Origin: an uncultured Oscillospiraceae bacterium
Lineage (GTDB): Bacteria > Bacillota_A > Clostridia > Oscillospirales > Oscillospiraceae
Direction of reading: 5' to 3'
Length of the DNA: 5,024 nt
Assembly (NCBI GenBank): GCA_944386965.1
Contig: CALXDE010000140.1
Span: forward strand, 1 to 5,024
Made by a program: the position numbers and the translations under genes. Position 1 is the stretch's first letter. The number at the start of each line of letters is the position of its first letter. The notes beneath the pieces were generated by a model. That model made no database searches. It was given only the letters and a program-made list of their open reading frames with translations, and had not been told where the DNA came from. Shown here one piece after another: positions 1-5,024 of the stretch.

Positions 1-570
1 GTTCTCCTGGAACACCCGCTCCAGCTGGTCAAAGTCGTTCCAGTCCACATAGAGGTTGTTGCACACATCCTCCTCCAGGATGCCGGCATAGTCCACCTTC
101 TGGGTCCAGGGGGCCACGCCGTGGTAGTACCCCTTGAAAAACACGATCTTTTTCTTGTGGCTGTAGGCCCGGGCCGTCAGCACCGCCAGGGTGGTGACAT
201 CGTTGCCGTTTTTGGCGAAAAAGGCCCAGTCGGCGCTGGCAACGGTATCCACCAGCAGCTCGGCAAAGTCGATCATCCTGGTGGAGGGGGCGGTGACGCA
301 GTCCCCCAGCTCCATCTGCTTTCGGGCGGCCTCGTCCACCTCCTCGTCCCGGTAGCCCAGGACATTGGGCCCGTAGGCGCACATGTAGTCGATGAAGCGG
401 TTGCCGTCCACATCCCAGAAGTAGCTGCCCTTGGCCCGCTGGGAGAACATGGGAAAGGCGTCCACCGGGATGAAGCAGCCCTCCGCCGGGCCCTGGTGGC
501 CGTAGATCCCCGAGGGGATCACCTTCACCGCCCGGGCGAATTCCTCGCGGCTCTTGGTATAGGTATTCAT
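1..570 (-). CDS. Class-III aminotransferase, glutamate-1-semialdehyde aminomutase-like (partial, C-terminus outside window)
   Basis: Translation from ATG at 570 gives 190 open residues to the window edge. The N-terminal pattern fits fold-type I, class-III PLP enzymes of the glutamate-1-semialdehyde 2,1-aminomutase (HemL) type: VIPSGIYGHQGP at 17-28, the FWDVDGNRFIDYM strand at 51-63, GPNVLGY at 67-73, a KNGNDVTT phosphate-binding-loop region at 120-127 and the aromatic YYHG at 148-151. The PLP-binding lysine lies in the missing C-terminal half. The loop reads NGND where true HemL usually has SGTEA, so this may be a HemL paralogue acting on another amino-ketone substrate rather than the heme-pathway enzyme. 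The start is supported by AAGGAG at 580-585, 9 nt upstream. The gene follows the SCP2-like gene with an 18-bp gap and its ribosome site sits just after that stop, so the two are almost certainly one operon. Family confidence is high; substrate is unknown. Confidence 0.88.
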   Translation of the reverse strand, partial: MNTYTKSREEFARAVKVIPSGIYGHQGPAEGCFIPVDAFPMFSQRAKGSYFWDVDGNRFIDYMCAYGPNVLGYRDEEVDEAARKQMELGDCVTAPSTRMIDFAELLVDTVASADWAFFAKNGNDVTTLAVLTARAYSHKKKIVFFKGYYHGVAPWTQKVDYAGILEEDVCNNLYVDWNDFDQLERVFQEN

Positions 571-588
571 ATCAGTACGCTCCTTCCT

Positions 589-1362
589 TTACGCCAGATA
601 CAGGGCCACCCGGTCCAGAATCCGGTTCATGTTGTCCAGCATGGGCACCTGGCCGCCCATGCGGATCTCCCCGGTGCCGATGCAGGCCAGGGAGTTGCGG
701 CGCCCCTCGAACAGGTCCCGGGCGATCTCCATGCTGCCAAACTCCATCCGCGCGGAAACGGCCTGGTCCCCCGGCCGCTTCACCGTTTTCAGCCGGTGGC
801 CCTTCGCCTCGATCAGGGCTGAGGGCCCGCCCTGGATGGACAGCAGGATCACCCCGTCGGGGATGTAGGAGGCGCTGGCCCTGCCGATCCGGTCCTCATT
901 GCCGATCTGGCTGATGGCCGAGGCGATGGTGTAGAACATCAAAGTGGTGCTCTTCTCAAAGAAGTCCGGGTCCTTCAGATCCTCCTCTGCGGCCCGGAGA
1001 TATTTGGTCAGCAGGTCCGTCAGGGCGATAAACTCCTTGGTGAGGAAGCGGACCTTGGTCAGACCCTTGCTGGGGAAGGGGGTCACCGTGCCGTCGATCA
1101 TGCCGTTGAATTTCTCCGGCGTGGAGAAGGGCAGCTTGATGTCGCAGCGGTCCGCCCCCTCTAAGAGGGCGCAGGCGCCGCGGTCAAAGGTCAGGGTGGC
1201 ACGGGGGCCGCCCGCCACCTGGAAGCCCACGGCCATCCGCTTCTCCCCCAGAATCTCCCGGGCGCGGCTGTCCAGGGCGCACAGCTCCTCCAGTGTGCCC
1301 AGGACGCCGTACAGGTTGATAAACGCCATGGTCCGCTGATCAGTCCCGTGCAGTTGTTTCAT
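589..1362 (-). CDS. Tandem SCP2-like (sterol-carrier/lipid-binding) domain protein
   Basis: Encodes 257 residues. Two similar halves are visible by eye, about 44-124 and 171-256. Each has a beta stretch ending in GGP-x-A (51-55 and 178-182), an F-x-x-x-E motif (79-83 and 208-212), a glycine 12 residues after that Phe (G91, G220), and a C-terminal amphipathic helix ending in YL (121-122 and 255-256). This layout resembles the SCP2 sterol-carrier fold, which binds hydrophobic ligands such as acyl chains; the assignment is by pattern only. There is no signal peptide or membrane segment, so it is probably cytosolic. Start: ATG 1362 has AAAGGA 8 nt upstream; an in-frame ATG at 1371 with a GGGAG 7 nt upstream is possible and would add three residues; ATG 1329 lacks a ribosome site. 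Open reading continues upstream as an antisense shadow of the kinase gene and is not part of this gene. It is first in an operon with the aminotransferase, suggesting a shared pathway, perhaps with a hydrophobic substrate (inference). Confidence 0.75.
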   Translation of the reverse strand: MKQLHGTDQRTMAFINLYGVLGTLEELCALDSRAREILGEKRMAVGFQVAGGPRATLTFDRGACALLEGADRCDIKLPFSTPEKFNGMIDGTVTPFPSKGLTKVRFLTKEFIALTDLLTKYLRAAEEDLKDPDFFEKSTTLMFYTIASAISQIGNEDRIGRASASYIPDGVILLSIQGGPSALIEAKGHRLKTVKRPGDQAVSARMEFGSMEIARDLFEGRRNSLACIGTGEIRMGGQVPMLDNMNRILDRVALYLA

Positions 1363-1413
1363 ACGCAGCATCCTTTCTCTCCCGGCCCCTATGCCGGAAA
1401 TTTCCTCCCCTCT

Positions 1414-1442
1414 ACTGTACCATACCCGGCGGCGGGTGTCAC
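1414..1442 (-). promoter_or_regulatory. Candidate sigma-A promoter for the SCP2-like/aminotransferase operon
   Basis: On the minus strand GTGACA (1442-1437, 5/6 match to TTGACA) is followed after 17 bp by TACAGT (1419-1414, 4/6 match), preceded by TGG, which gives an extended -10. Transcription would start near 1407, leaving a leader of about 45 nt before ATG 1362. Predicted by eye only. Confidence 0.5.
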
Positions 1443-1499
1443 TGCTTTTTTCCGCTTCCTGTCCCCCGGGGCCGCCCGGCGCGTCCGCGGGACCGCCAG

Positions 1500-1522
1500 T
1501 CCCCGCTTGCTTCCGGCGGGGA
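1500..1522. repeat. Inverted repeat TCCCCGC-N9-GCGGGGA over the kinase -35 region
   Basis: Seven-base arms at 1500-1506 and 1516-1522 are perfectly complementary around a 9-bp spacer. The repeat covers the candidate -35 box of the kinase promoter (1507-1512), which makes it a possible operator. It has no T-run on either side, so it is not a convincing terminator. In such GC-rich DNA a chance dyad is possible. Confidence 0.35.
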
Positions 1523-1535
1523 TTTCTGATAAAGT
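1507..1535 (+). promoter_or_regulatory. Candidate promoter for the GHKL histidine kinase gene
   Basis: TTGCTT (1507-1512), a 17-bp spacer and TAAAGT (1530-1535) with TGA directly before it (extended -10). The start of transcription would fall near 1542, about 43 nt before the kinase ATG. Local base composition turns AT-rich from about 1522 to 1570, as expected for a promoter and leader. The -35 match is weak. Confidence 0.42.
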
Positions 1536-1584
1536 AGAAAGAAAATATCAAAGGCAATTGGCAAGAAAGCAGAGGAATGGCGAT

Positions 1585-3252
1585 ATGAGTCAAAAAAGGA
1601 TCGGAAACTGGGCCTGCGCCGCGGCGTTTCTGGCCGTCTGTGTCGGGGTGCTGCTGTTCCTTCAGCGCTTCACCCAGTCGGAGAACTCGTTTGTCTACCC
1701 CGCCTGGGAGACGGGGGCGGTGGTGTCCGCCGAAGGGGCGCAGACGCCCTTTGACCCGGTCGGCCTCCCGCCGGAGCTGGAGGAGGGGGAGCGCTACCGC
1801 TATACCATGACCCTGCCGGAGGGACGGGAGGGCGGCACCTTTCTGGTCTTTGAAACCACCGGGATGGAGACGGCCGTCTTCCTGGGGGAGACGGAGCTGT
1901 GGTACTCCGCCGCGGACCAGTCCCCGGAGACGGTCAACCAGAGCCAGGTGCACCTCCCCCTGCCCGTCGGGGGCGGGGAGACGCTGACGATGGACCTGCG
2001 GCCCCTGTCGGACCTCGCCATCGTGCCGCCCATCCTCCGCCTCACCGACGACCCCACCGACGAGGCCGGGGCCATCGCCTACGCCAACTATTACGGCCTG
2101 CCCGCCGGGGCCTCCGCCCTGGCCCTGGTCCTGTTGTGGGGGCTGTTCCTGCTGAGCCTCTCCCAGGGGCGGCGGAACTGGCTTCTGCTGCTCCCGGTCC
2201 TGGCGGCGGCCCTGCTGACACTCCGGCGGCTGACCATGGGATATGGGCTCTATTTCCTGCCCCAGGCGGTCCAGGACCTGGGGTCCCATCTGTGGCTGGA
2301 GTGGCTGGCGGCGCTGGCCCTGGCGCTGTATCTGGTGGTCCGGCGGGACCGGGTGTTCTGGCGGGCTTTGGGGCGGTGCACCGCCTGGAGCGCCGGGGCG
2401 CTGGTGGTCCTGGGGCTGCTCTCCCACCTGCGGGACGGCTATCTGGCCAGGTATCTTGCGGTGCTGAAGAACCAGCTGCAGGCGGGTATCTGGAGCAGCA
2501 CCCTCTACTGGCTGATCTGGTGGCTGGTGCTGGTGTGCGCGCTGCTGGCGGCCTGGGATCTGCTCCGCTCCATGGCCCAGACCCAGGGGGAGGCCCGGGC
2601 CCTCGTCCTGCGCAACCGGCTGATTCTGGAGAGCTATCACGATTTGGAGCGGAAGCTGCGGGAAGGGGCCAAACAGCGCCACGAGCAGAATCACCAGCTG
2701 GCCGCGCTGGACGCCATGCTCCAGTCCGGCGATCTGGAGGGGCTGCGGCGGGAGCTGGCGGCCTGGCGGCAGGCCGCCATTGCGGTTTCGCCGGCGCTGT
2801 ATACCAAGAACATCCCCTTCAACGCCATGCTGCAGGACGCCGCCGCCCGGGCCCGGGAGATCGGCGCGGCGTTCCGGGCGGCGGTGGTGGTGCCGGAACA
2901 GCTGGCCATTCCGGACACGGACCTGTGCACCCTGCTGATGAACTTGTTTGACAACGCGCTGGAGGGCGCCGCCCGCACGCCGGAGGGGCGGGAGCGGCAC
3001 ATCGTGTTCAAGGCCCGGGTGGTCAACGGCCTGCTGTTCCTCTCGTGTGAAAACACCTTTGACGGTCAGGTGAAAACGGATGGACACGGGCGGCTGAAGA
3101 CCATAAAATCCGATGCGGATATCCACGGGTTCGGCCTGACGCAGATGCGCGCCGTGGCGGAAAAATATAAGAGCATCCTGGATATCCGCTACACGGAGGA
3201 GGTATTTACGGTGCAGACCGCCCTGAAAATTCCTCAGGCGCCTGCGGATTAA
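1585..3252 (+). CDS. Membrane-bound GHKL-family sensor histidine kinase (AgrC/7TM-like), orphan in this window
   Basis: Encodes 555 residues. By eye: a membrane helix at about 9-26; an extracytoplasmic region at about 27-165, rich in short beta-like stretches and resembling the ligand-binding domains placed before 7TM sensor modules; then some five to six hydrophobic helices between about 172 and 327. A cytoplasmic helical linker and dimerization helix follows with RHEQNH (365-370), where His366 is the likely phosphoacceptor. The GHKL ATPase domain follows, with N box LLMNLFDNALEGA (450-462), CEN (488-490) and the G-box stretch GRLKTIKSDADIHGFGL (502-518), typical of the AgrC/CitA-like HATPase_c_5 group. 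Start ATG 1585 has AGAGGA at 1571-1576, 8 nt upstream; the open frame extends to 1348 but lacks support there. Such kinases usually sit beside a LytTR-type response regulator; here the upstream gene is divergent and the downstream one convergent, so no partner is adjacent. The ligand cannot be told from the sequence. Confidence 0.92.
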   Translation: MSQKRIGNWACAAAFLAVCVGVLLFLQRFTQSENSFVYPAWETGAVVSAEGAQTPFDPVGLPPELEEGERYRYTMTLPEGREGGTFLVFETTGMETAVFLGETELWYSAADQSPETVNQSQVHLPLPVGGGETLTMDLRPLSDLAIVPPILRLTDDPTDEAGAIAYANYYGLPAGASALALVLLWGLFLLSLSQGRRNWLLLLPVLAAALLTLRRLTMGYGLYFLPQAVQDLGSHLWLEWLAALALALYLVVRRDRVFWRALGRCTAWSAGALVVLGLLSHLRDGYLARYLAVLKNQLQAGIWSSTLYWLIWWLVLVCALLAAWDLLRSMAQTQGEARALVLRNRLILESYHDLERKLREGAKQRHEQNHQLAALDAMLQSGDLEGLRRELAAWRQAAIAVSPALYTKNIPFNAMLQDAAARAREIGAAFRAAVVVPEQLAIPDTDLCTLLMNLFDNALEGAARTPEGRERHIVFKARVVNGLLFLSCENTFDGQVKTDGHGRLKTIKSDADIHGFGLTQMRAVAEKYKSILDIRYTEEVFTVQTALKIPQAPAD

Positions 3253-3286
3253 CAGAGCGGGGAGGCTTTCGCCTCCCCGCTCTGTT
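3251..3286. terminator. Bidirectional hairpin terminator between convergent genes
   Basis: A perfect 16-bp inverted repeat: arms 3251-3266 and 3271-3286 with a 4-nt loop. It starts inside the kinase stop codon (3250-3252). Read from the minus strand the loop is GAAA closed by C-G, a stable GNRA-type tetraloop; read from the plus strand it is UUUC. The T-tracts are short on both sides (TTGT on plus, TTAAT on minus), so termination could be imperfect. It serves the kinase gene and, from the other side, the cooC/zinc-ribbon operon that ends at 3325. Confidence 0.85.
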
Positions 3287-3324
3287 GTCCCCGCCGCTTC
3301 CGGACGCCCGCGCCCCGTCCAAGG

Positions 3325-3492
3325 TCAAAAGCACCCGGACGCGCCGGCGGGGATGGTATAGCCGCATTTCTCACACACGGCGTCCGCCGCCAGGGCGCCG
3401 TCCTTGATGAAGAGCTCCATGCCCTCCCCGCACTGGGGGCAGGGGATTTCGCTGATGGTGATGGCGGCCCGGGCCTCCATGCATCCGTCCAT
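3325..3492 (-). CDS. Small zinc-ribbon protein coupled to the CooC-like ATPase
   Basis: Encodes 55 residues. Two CxxC knuckles, CPQC at 18-21 and CEKC at 40-43, separated by 18 residues, are expected to bind one zinc or other thiophilic metal; a further Cys54 stands next to the C-terminus. Between the knuckles are a short beta-like segment (MELFIKDG, 25-32) and a segment that leads into the second knuckle. The start at 3492 is set by an ideal AAGGAGG (3501-3507) 8 nt upstream; the open frame extends to 3597 inside the ATPase gene, but that part is an overlap artefact. The AAGGAGG overlaps the ATPase stop codon (3506-3508), giving a 13-bp gap and likely translational coupling. The context suggests a metal-handling partner or a redox/metal adaptor for the ATPase; this is inference, and I do not recognise a named family. 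Length is too short for an enzyme. Confidence 0.8.
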   Translation of the reverse strand: MDGCMEARAAITISEIPCPQCGEGMELFIKDGALAADAVCEKCGYTIPAGASGCF

Positions 3493-3505
3493 GCCTTCCG
3501 CCTCC

Positions 3506-4276
3506 TTACAAGCCCAGCTTGGCTGCGATCTCCCCCAGGGCCCCGCGCACCGGGGAGTCCGCCGGCAGCTCCACCATGGGCCGGCCGTCGCAGTCAAAGC
3601 GGTAGACCGCGTCGTCCTGGGGGACCACGCCCAGAAGGTACAGGCCCTGCTTTTCGATCTCCGCCCGGGTGCCCGGGTCCAGCTCCCCCTTCGGCGCCCG
3701 GTTGACGATGAGCCCCACCGTGTCCGGGTGGAAATGCATCTCCCCCATCAGCTCCGCGATCCGCCCGGCGGCCTGGACGCCCCGGCGGGAGCAGTCGCTC
3801 ACCAGCAGCACCTTTTCCATCTGGGGCAGAATCCCCCGGCTCACATGCTCCATCCCCGCCTCGTTGTCCACCACGATATAGGGATAGCGGCTCTGGAGCT
3901 TCTGCACCTGAGTCTGGACCAGACCGTTGACAAAGCAGTAGCACCCCTGGCCCTGGGAGCGGCCCATGACCATCAGGTCAAAGTCCTCCCCCTCGGTCAC
4001 CGCGTCCATCATCCGCGTCTCCAGCCAGTCGGACTTGGTGATCCCCTTGGGGATCTGGTACTTCGGGTCCGAGCCCGCCCGCTCGATCTCCTCCCGCAGC
4101 TCCCCCAGGGTCTGGCCGATCTCCACCCCCAGCACCTCGTTGAGGTTGGAGTTGGCGTCGGCGTCCACCGCCAGCACCGGCTTCTTCCCGCTCTGGCAGA
4201 GATACTGGATCAAAAGCCCGCACAGGGTGGTCTTGCCTACCCCGCCTTTTCCCGCCACCGCGATCACATGTCCCAT
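3506..4276 (-). CDS. CooC-like nickel-insertion P-loop ATPase (MinD/SIMIBI class)
   Basis: Encodes 256 residues from ATG 4276. Visible motifs: deviant Walker A GKGGVGKTT (9-17) with signature Lys10 and Lys15; VDADANSNLNEVLG (37-50) with Asp38 and Asp40 as switch I; GCYC (111-114), the Cys-x-Cys typical of CooC; VVDNEAGMEH (135-144) as Walker B/switch II; and NR (192-193) for base contact. Characterised CooC proteins are ATP-driven dimers that bind Ni(II) or Zn(II) through this Cys pair and mature the nickel cluster of carbon monoxide dehydrogenase; from memory the Cys pair in Carboxydothermus CooC1 is also numbered 112/114. AcsF, which serves acetyl-CoA synthase, is in the same family. No CODH or Acs gene is in view, so the client is unknown. 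Start choice: GGAGG at 4285-4289 is 8 nt from ATG 4276 but only 2 nt from ATG 4282. It is transcribed with the zinc-ribbon gene and divergently from a TetR regulator. Confidence 0.93.
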   Translation of the reverse strand: MGHVIAVAGKGGVGKTTLCGLLIQYLCQSGKKPVLAVDADANSNLNEVLGVEIGQTLGELREEIERAGSDPKYQIPKGITKSDWLETRMMDAVTEGEDFDLMVMGRSQGQGCYCFVNGLVQTQVQKLQSRYPYIVVDNEAGMEHVSRGILPQMEKVLLVSDCSRRGVQAAGRIAELMGEMHFHPDTVGLIVNRAPKGELDPGTRAEIEKQGLYLLGVVPQDDAVYRFDCDGRPMVELPADSPVRGALGEIAAKLGL

Positions 4277-4284
4277 GCACATAT

Positions 4285-4289
4285 CCTCC
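4285..4289 (-). promoter_or_regulatory. Ribosome binding site that decides the CooC-like start
   Basis: GGAGG on the minus strand. Two in-frame ATGs follow; only the second (4276) has proper 8-nt spacing, so the protein should begin MGHVIAVAGKGG rather than MCMGH. Confidence 0.75.
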
Positions 4290-4324
4290 GTTTCTCGTCA
4301 CAAAAAATTTTTATGAACACACTG

Positions 4325-4353
4325 TTGATTTTTCCTGCAAGACATATTATACT
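4325..4353 (+). promoter_or_regulatory. Candidate promoter for the TetR-family gene
   Basis: TTGATT (4325-4330, 4/6), a 17-bp spacer and TATACT (4348-4353, 5/6). Transcription would begin near 4360, leaving a leader of about 85 nt. The -10 box overlaps that of the opposing cooC promoter. Confidence 0.55.
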
Positions 4354-4359
4354 GGTCTT
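4339..4359. promoter_or_regulatory. Candidate TetR operator, inverted repeat AAGAC-N11-GTCTT
   Basis: Five-base arms at 4339-4343 and 4355-4359 flank the shared -10 region of both divergent promoters. A dimeric TetR-family protein bound here would block both transcripts. The arms are short, so this is a candidate only. Two other small dyads lie in the same gap: the perfect 10-bp palindrome at 4384-4393 (CAGCCGGCTG) and TCTG-AA-CAGA at 4401-4410. Confidence 0.4.
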
Positions 4360-4373
4360 CACCGAAAATACAA
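4346..4373 (-). promoter_or_regulatory. Candidate promoter for the cooC-like/zinc-ribbon operon
   Basis: On the minus strand TTGTAT (4373-4368), a 16-bp spacer and a perfect TATAAT (4351-4346). The -35 is weak (3/6) and the -10 ideal, which fits a regulated promoter. The leader would be about 60 nt and includes an A/T stretch at 4302-4313 (AAAAATTTTT core). Confidence 0.55.
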
Positions 4374-4383
4374 TCGGCAATGC

Positions 4384-4393
4384 CAGCCGGCTG
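4384..4393. repeat. Perfect 10-bp palindrome CAGCCGGCTG in the divergent intergenic region
   Basis: A GC-rich palindrome in an otherwise AT-rich gap, just upstream of the cooC -35 box and inside the tetR leader. It could be a second regulator-binding site. It is short and might be chance. Confidence 0.3.
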
Positions 4394-4444
4394 TACGGTT
4401 TCTGAACAGATCGAAAAAAATGACCAGAGAGGCGGTGTATTCAC

Positions 4445-5024
4445 ATGGACGTTTCCCAGCCCGGCGGCCGGAAGATGGACCGCCGCACCCGCTACACCCG
4501 GCAGGCCATCCGGGAGACGCTGCTGGAGCTGATGGAGGAAAAGCCCTTCAGCCGTGTAACGGTGACGGAGGTGTGCAGAAAAGCGGAGATGAACCGGGGT
4601 ACCTTCTACCTCCACTACCTGGATCTGGACGACGTGTTGGACGACCTGATCGCGGAGATGCTCTCCGATACCACCTGTGTCCTGGACCACGTGCTCTGCC
4701 CGGAGAGGACGTGCGCCACCTATCCCTTCTGCGACAAGATCCACAGCAGCCGGCAGTATCGGGTGCTGTTTCTGGACGAGTCGGTGACAGAACGGCTGCT
4801 TGGCAAAATTTCCGAGGCCTATCAGGAAAACTATATCACCTACCTCATGTCCCACAGCCTCCTCACCTTCCAGGAGGCGGAGTCCATCTTTACCTTTCAG
4901 ATGAACGGGTGCCTGGCCATCAACCGCCTGATGCTCCGCAACCACTGCGAGGACTGGAAGGCCATCCAGCGCACGATCGACGGCTTTATCAAGGCCGGGC
5001 TGGAGCACTATCTCCTGCCCGACC
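4445..5024 (+). CDS. Cysteine-rich TetR/AcrR-family transcriptional regulator (partial, runs off the right edge)
   Basis: 193 complete residues are visible. The N-terminal TetR DNA-binding domain spans about 15-62: a first helix with YTRQAIRETLLELMEEKPFSRVTV (17-40, given here as motif positions 17-27 and 33-40 of interest), the helix-turn-helix TEVCRKAEMNRGTFYLHY (41-58) with the family's hallmark R-G-T-F-Y-x-H-Y ending, and Asp60/Leu61 after it. The all-helical C-terminal part is ligand/dimer domain-like. It carries an unusual cysteine set, Cys78, Cys85, Cys90 and Cys96 with His82 and His100 interleaved, plus Cys156 and Cys168, which could bind metal or sense redox state (inference). The start at 4445 has only a weak ribosome site (AGAGGCGG, spaced a little far); Met11 (4475) is an alternative. 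Divergent from the cooC-like operon with overlapping promoters, so it most likely regulates that operon and itself. The ending DNA suggests the protein is close to its usual length of about 190-200 residues. Confidence 0.88.
   Translation, partial: MDVSQPGGRKMDRRTRYTRQAIRETLLELMEEKPFSRVTVTEVCRKAEMNRGTFYLHYLDLDDVLDDLIAEMLSDTTCVLDHVLCPERTCATYPFCDKIHSSRQYRVLFLDESVTERLLGKISEAYQENYITYLMSHSLLTFQEAESIFTFQMNGCLAINRLMLRNHCEDWKAIQRTIDGFIKAGLEHYLLPD

Noticed and set aside
1348..1584. Possible 79-residue N-terminal extension of the kinase.
   Set aside because: It crosses the divergent promoter region, lacks a ribosome site at its ATG and would put a Pro/Arg-rich stretch before the membrane helix; ATG 1585 has good AGAGGA spacing.
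1899..2951. A 350-codon plus-strand open frame inside the kinase gene in another frame.
   Set aside because: Gly/Ala/Pro/Arg-rich shadow translation of the kinase, with no ribosome site or domain.
589..3126. An 845-codon open frame on the minus strand that runs through the SCP2-like gene and across most of the kinase gene.
   Set aside because: Only the last 257 codons look like a protein. The rest is Pro/Gln/Gly/Arg-rich low-complexity sequence antisense to a clear GHKL kinase and has no recognisable domain; it reflects GC-rich codon bias.
3493..3597. Possible longer zinc-ribbon protein starting at 3597 inside the ATPase gene.
   Set aside because: The extra residues are an out-of-frame reading of the ATPase C-terminus, while ATG 3492 has an ideal AAGGAGG 8 nt upstream.
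4303..4312. AAAAATTTTT palindrome in the cooC leader considered as an operator or a terminator U-tract.
   Set aside because: No stem precedes it on either strand and simple A/T runs are expected in an AT-rich leader; left as part of the leader description.
3404..4405. A 333-codon plus-strand open frame opposite the CooC-like gene.
   Set aside because: It is antisense to an ATPase with intact Walker, CxC and switch motifs, and its product is His/Pro/Leu-rich without recognisable structure.
4298..5008. A 236-codon minus-strand open frame opposite the TetR gene.
   Set aside because: The plus strand encodes a clear TetR helix-turn-helix protein; the antisense product has no domain and would run through the divergent promoter region.

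Overview
The window reads as chromosomal DNA from a GC-rich anaerobic Firmicute, probably a gut Clostridia/Oscillospiraceae-type bacterium. This is inferred from strong AGGAGG-type ribosome sites, heavy G/C use at third codon positions, a GHKL (AgrC-like) histidine kinase and a CooC-type nickel-insertion ATPase. No rRNA, tRNA, CRISPR array or transposase is visible. There are six genes in three transcription blocks; the first and last run off the window.

Block 1 (1-1442, minus strand) is a two-gene operon. The first gene encodes a protein that looks like two tandem SCP2-type lipid-binding domains. The second, 18 bp downstream, is the N-terminal 190 residues of a PLP-dependent class-III aminotransferase of the glutamate-1-semialdehyde aminomutase (HemL) type. 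A candidate extended -10 promoter lies at 1414-1442.

Block 2 (1507-3286, plus strand) is divergent from block 1. It is a single gene for a membrane histidine kinase with an extracytoplasmic sensor region, several membrane segments and a GHKL catalytic domain. No response regulator lies next to it, so it is an orphan in this view. It ends in a perfect 16-bp inverted repeat (3251-3286) that is shared with the convergent block 3.

Block 3 (3325-5024) is centred on a CooC-like ATPase (minus strand) followed by a 55-residue zinc-ribbon protein whose ribosome site overlaps the CooC stop codon. Divergent to them, on the plus strand, is a cysteine-rich TetR-family regulator (partial at the right edge). 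The 168-bp gap between cooC and tetR is AT-rich and holds two face-to-face promoters whose -10 boxes overlap, spanned by an inverted repeat. The simplest reading is that the TetR protein controls itself and the CooC/zinc-ribbon pair from one operator. No carbon monoxide dehydrogenase or other nickel enzyme is in view, so the client of the CooC-like protein is unknown. The CooC / zinc-ribbon / Cys-rich TetR cassette is the most interesting unit here; the SCP2-didomain / aminotransferase pair is second.
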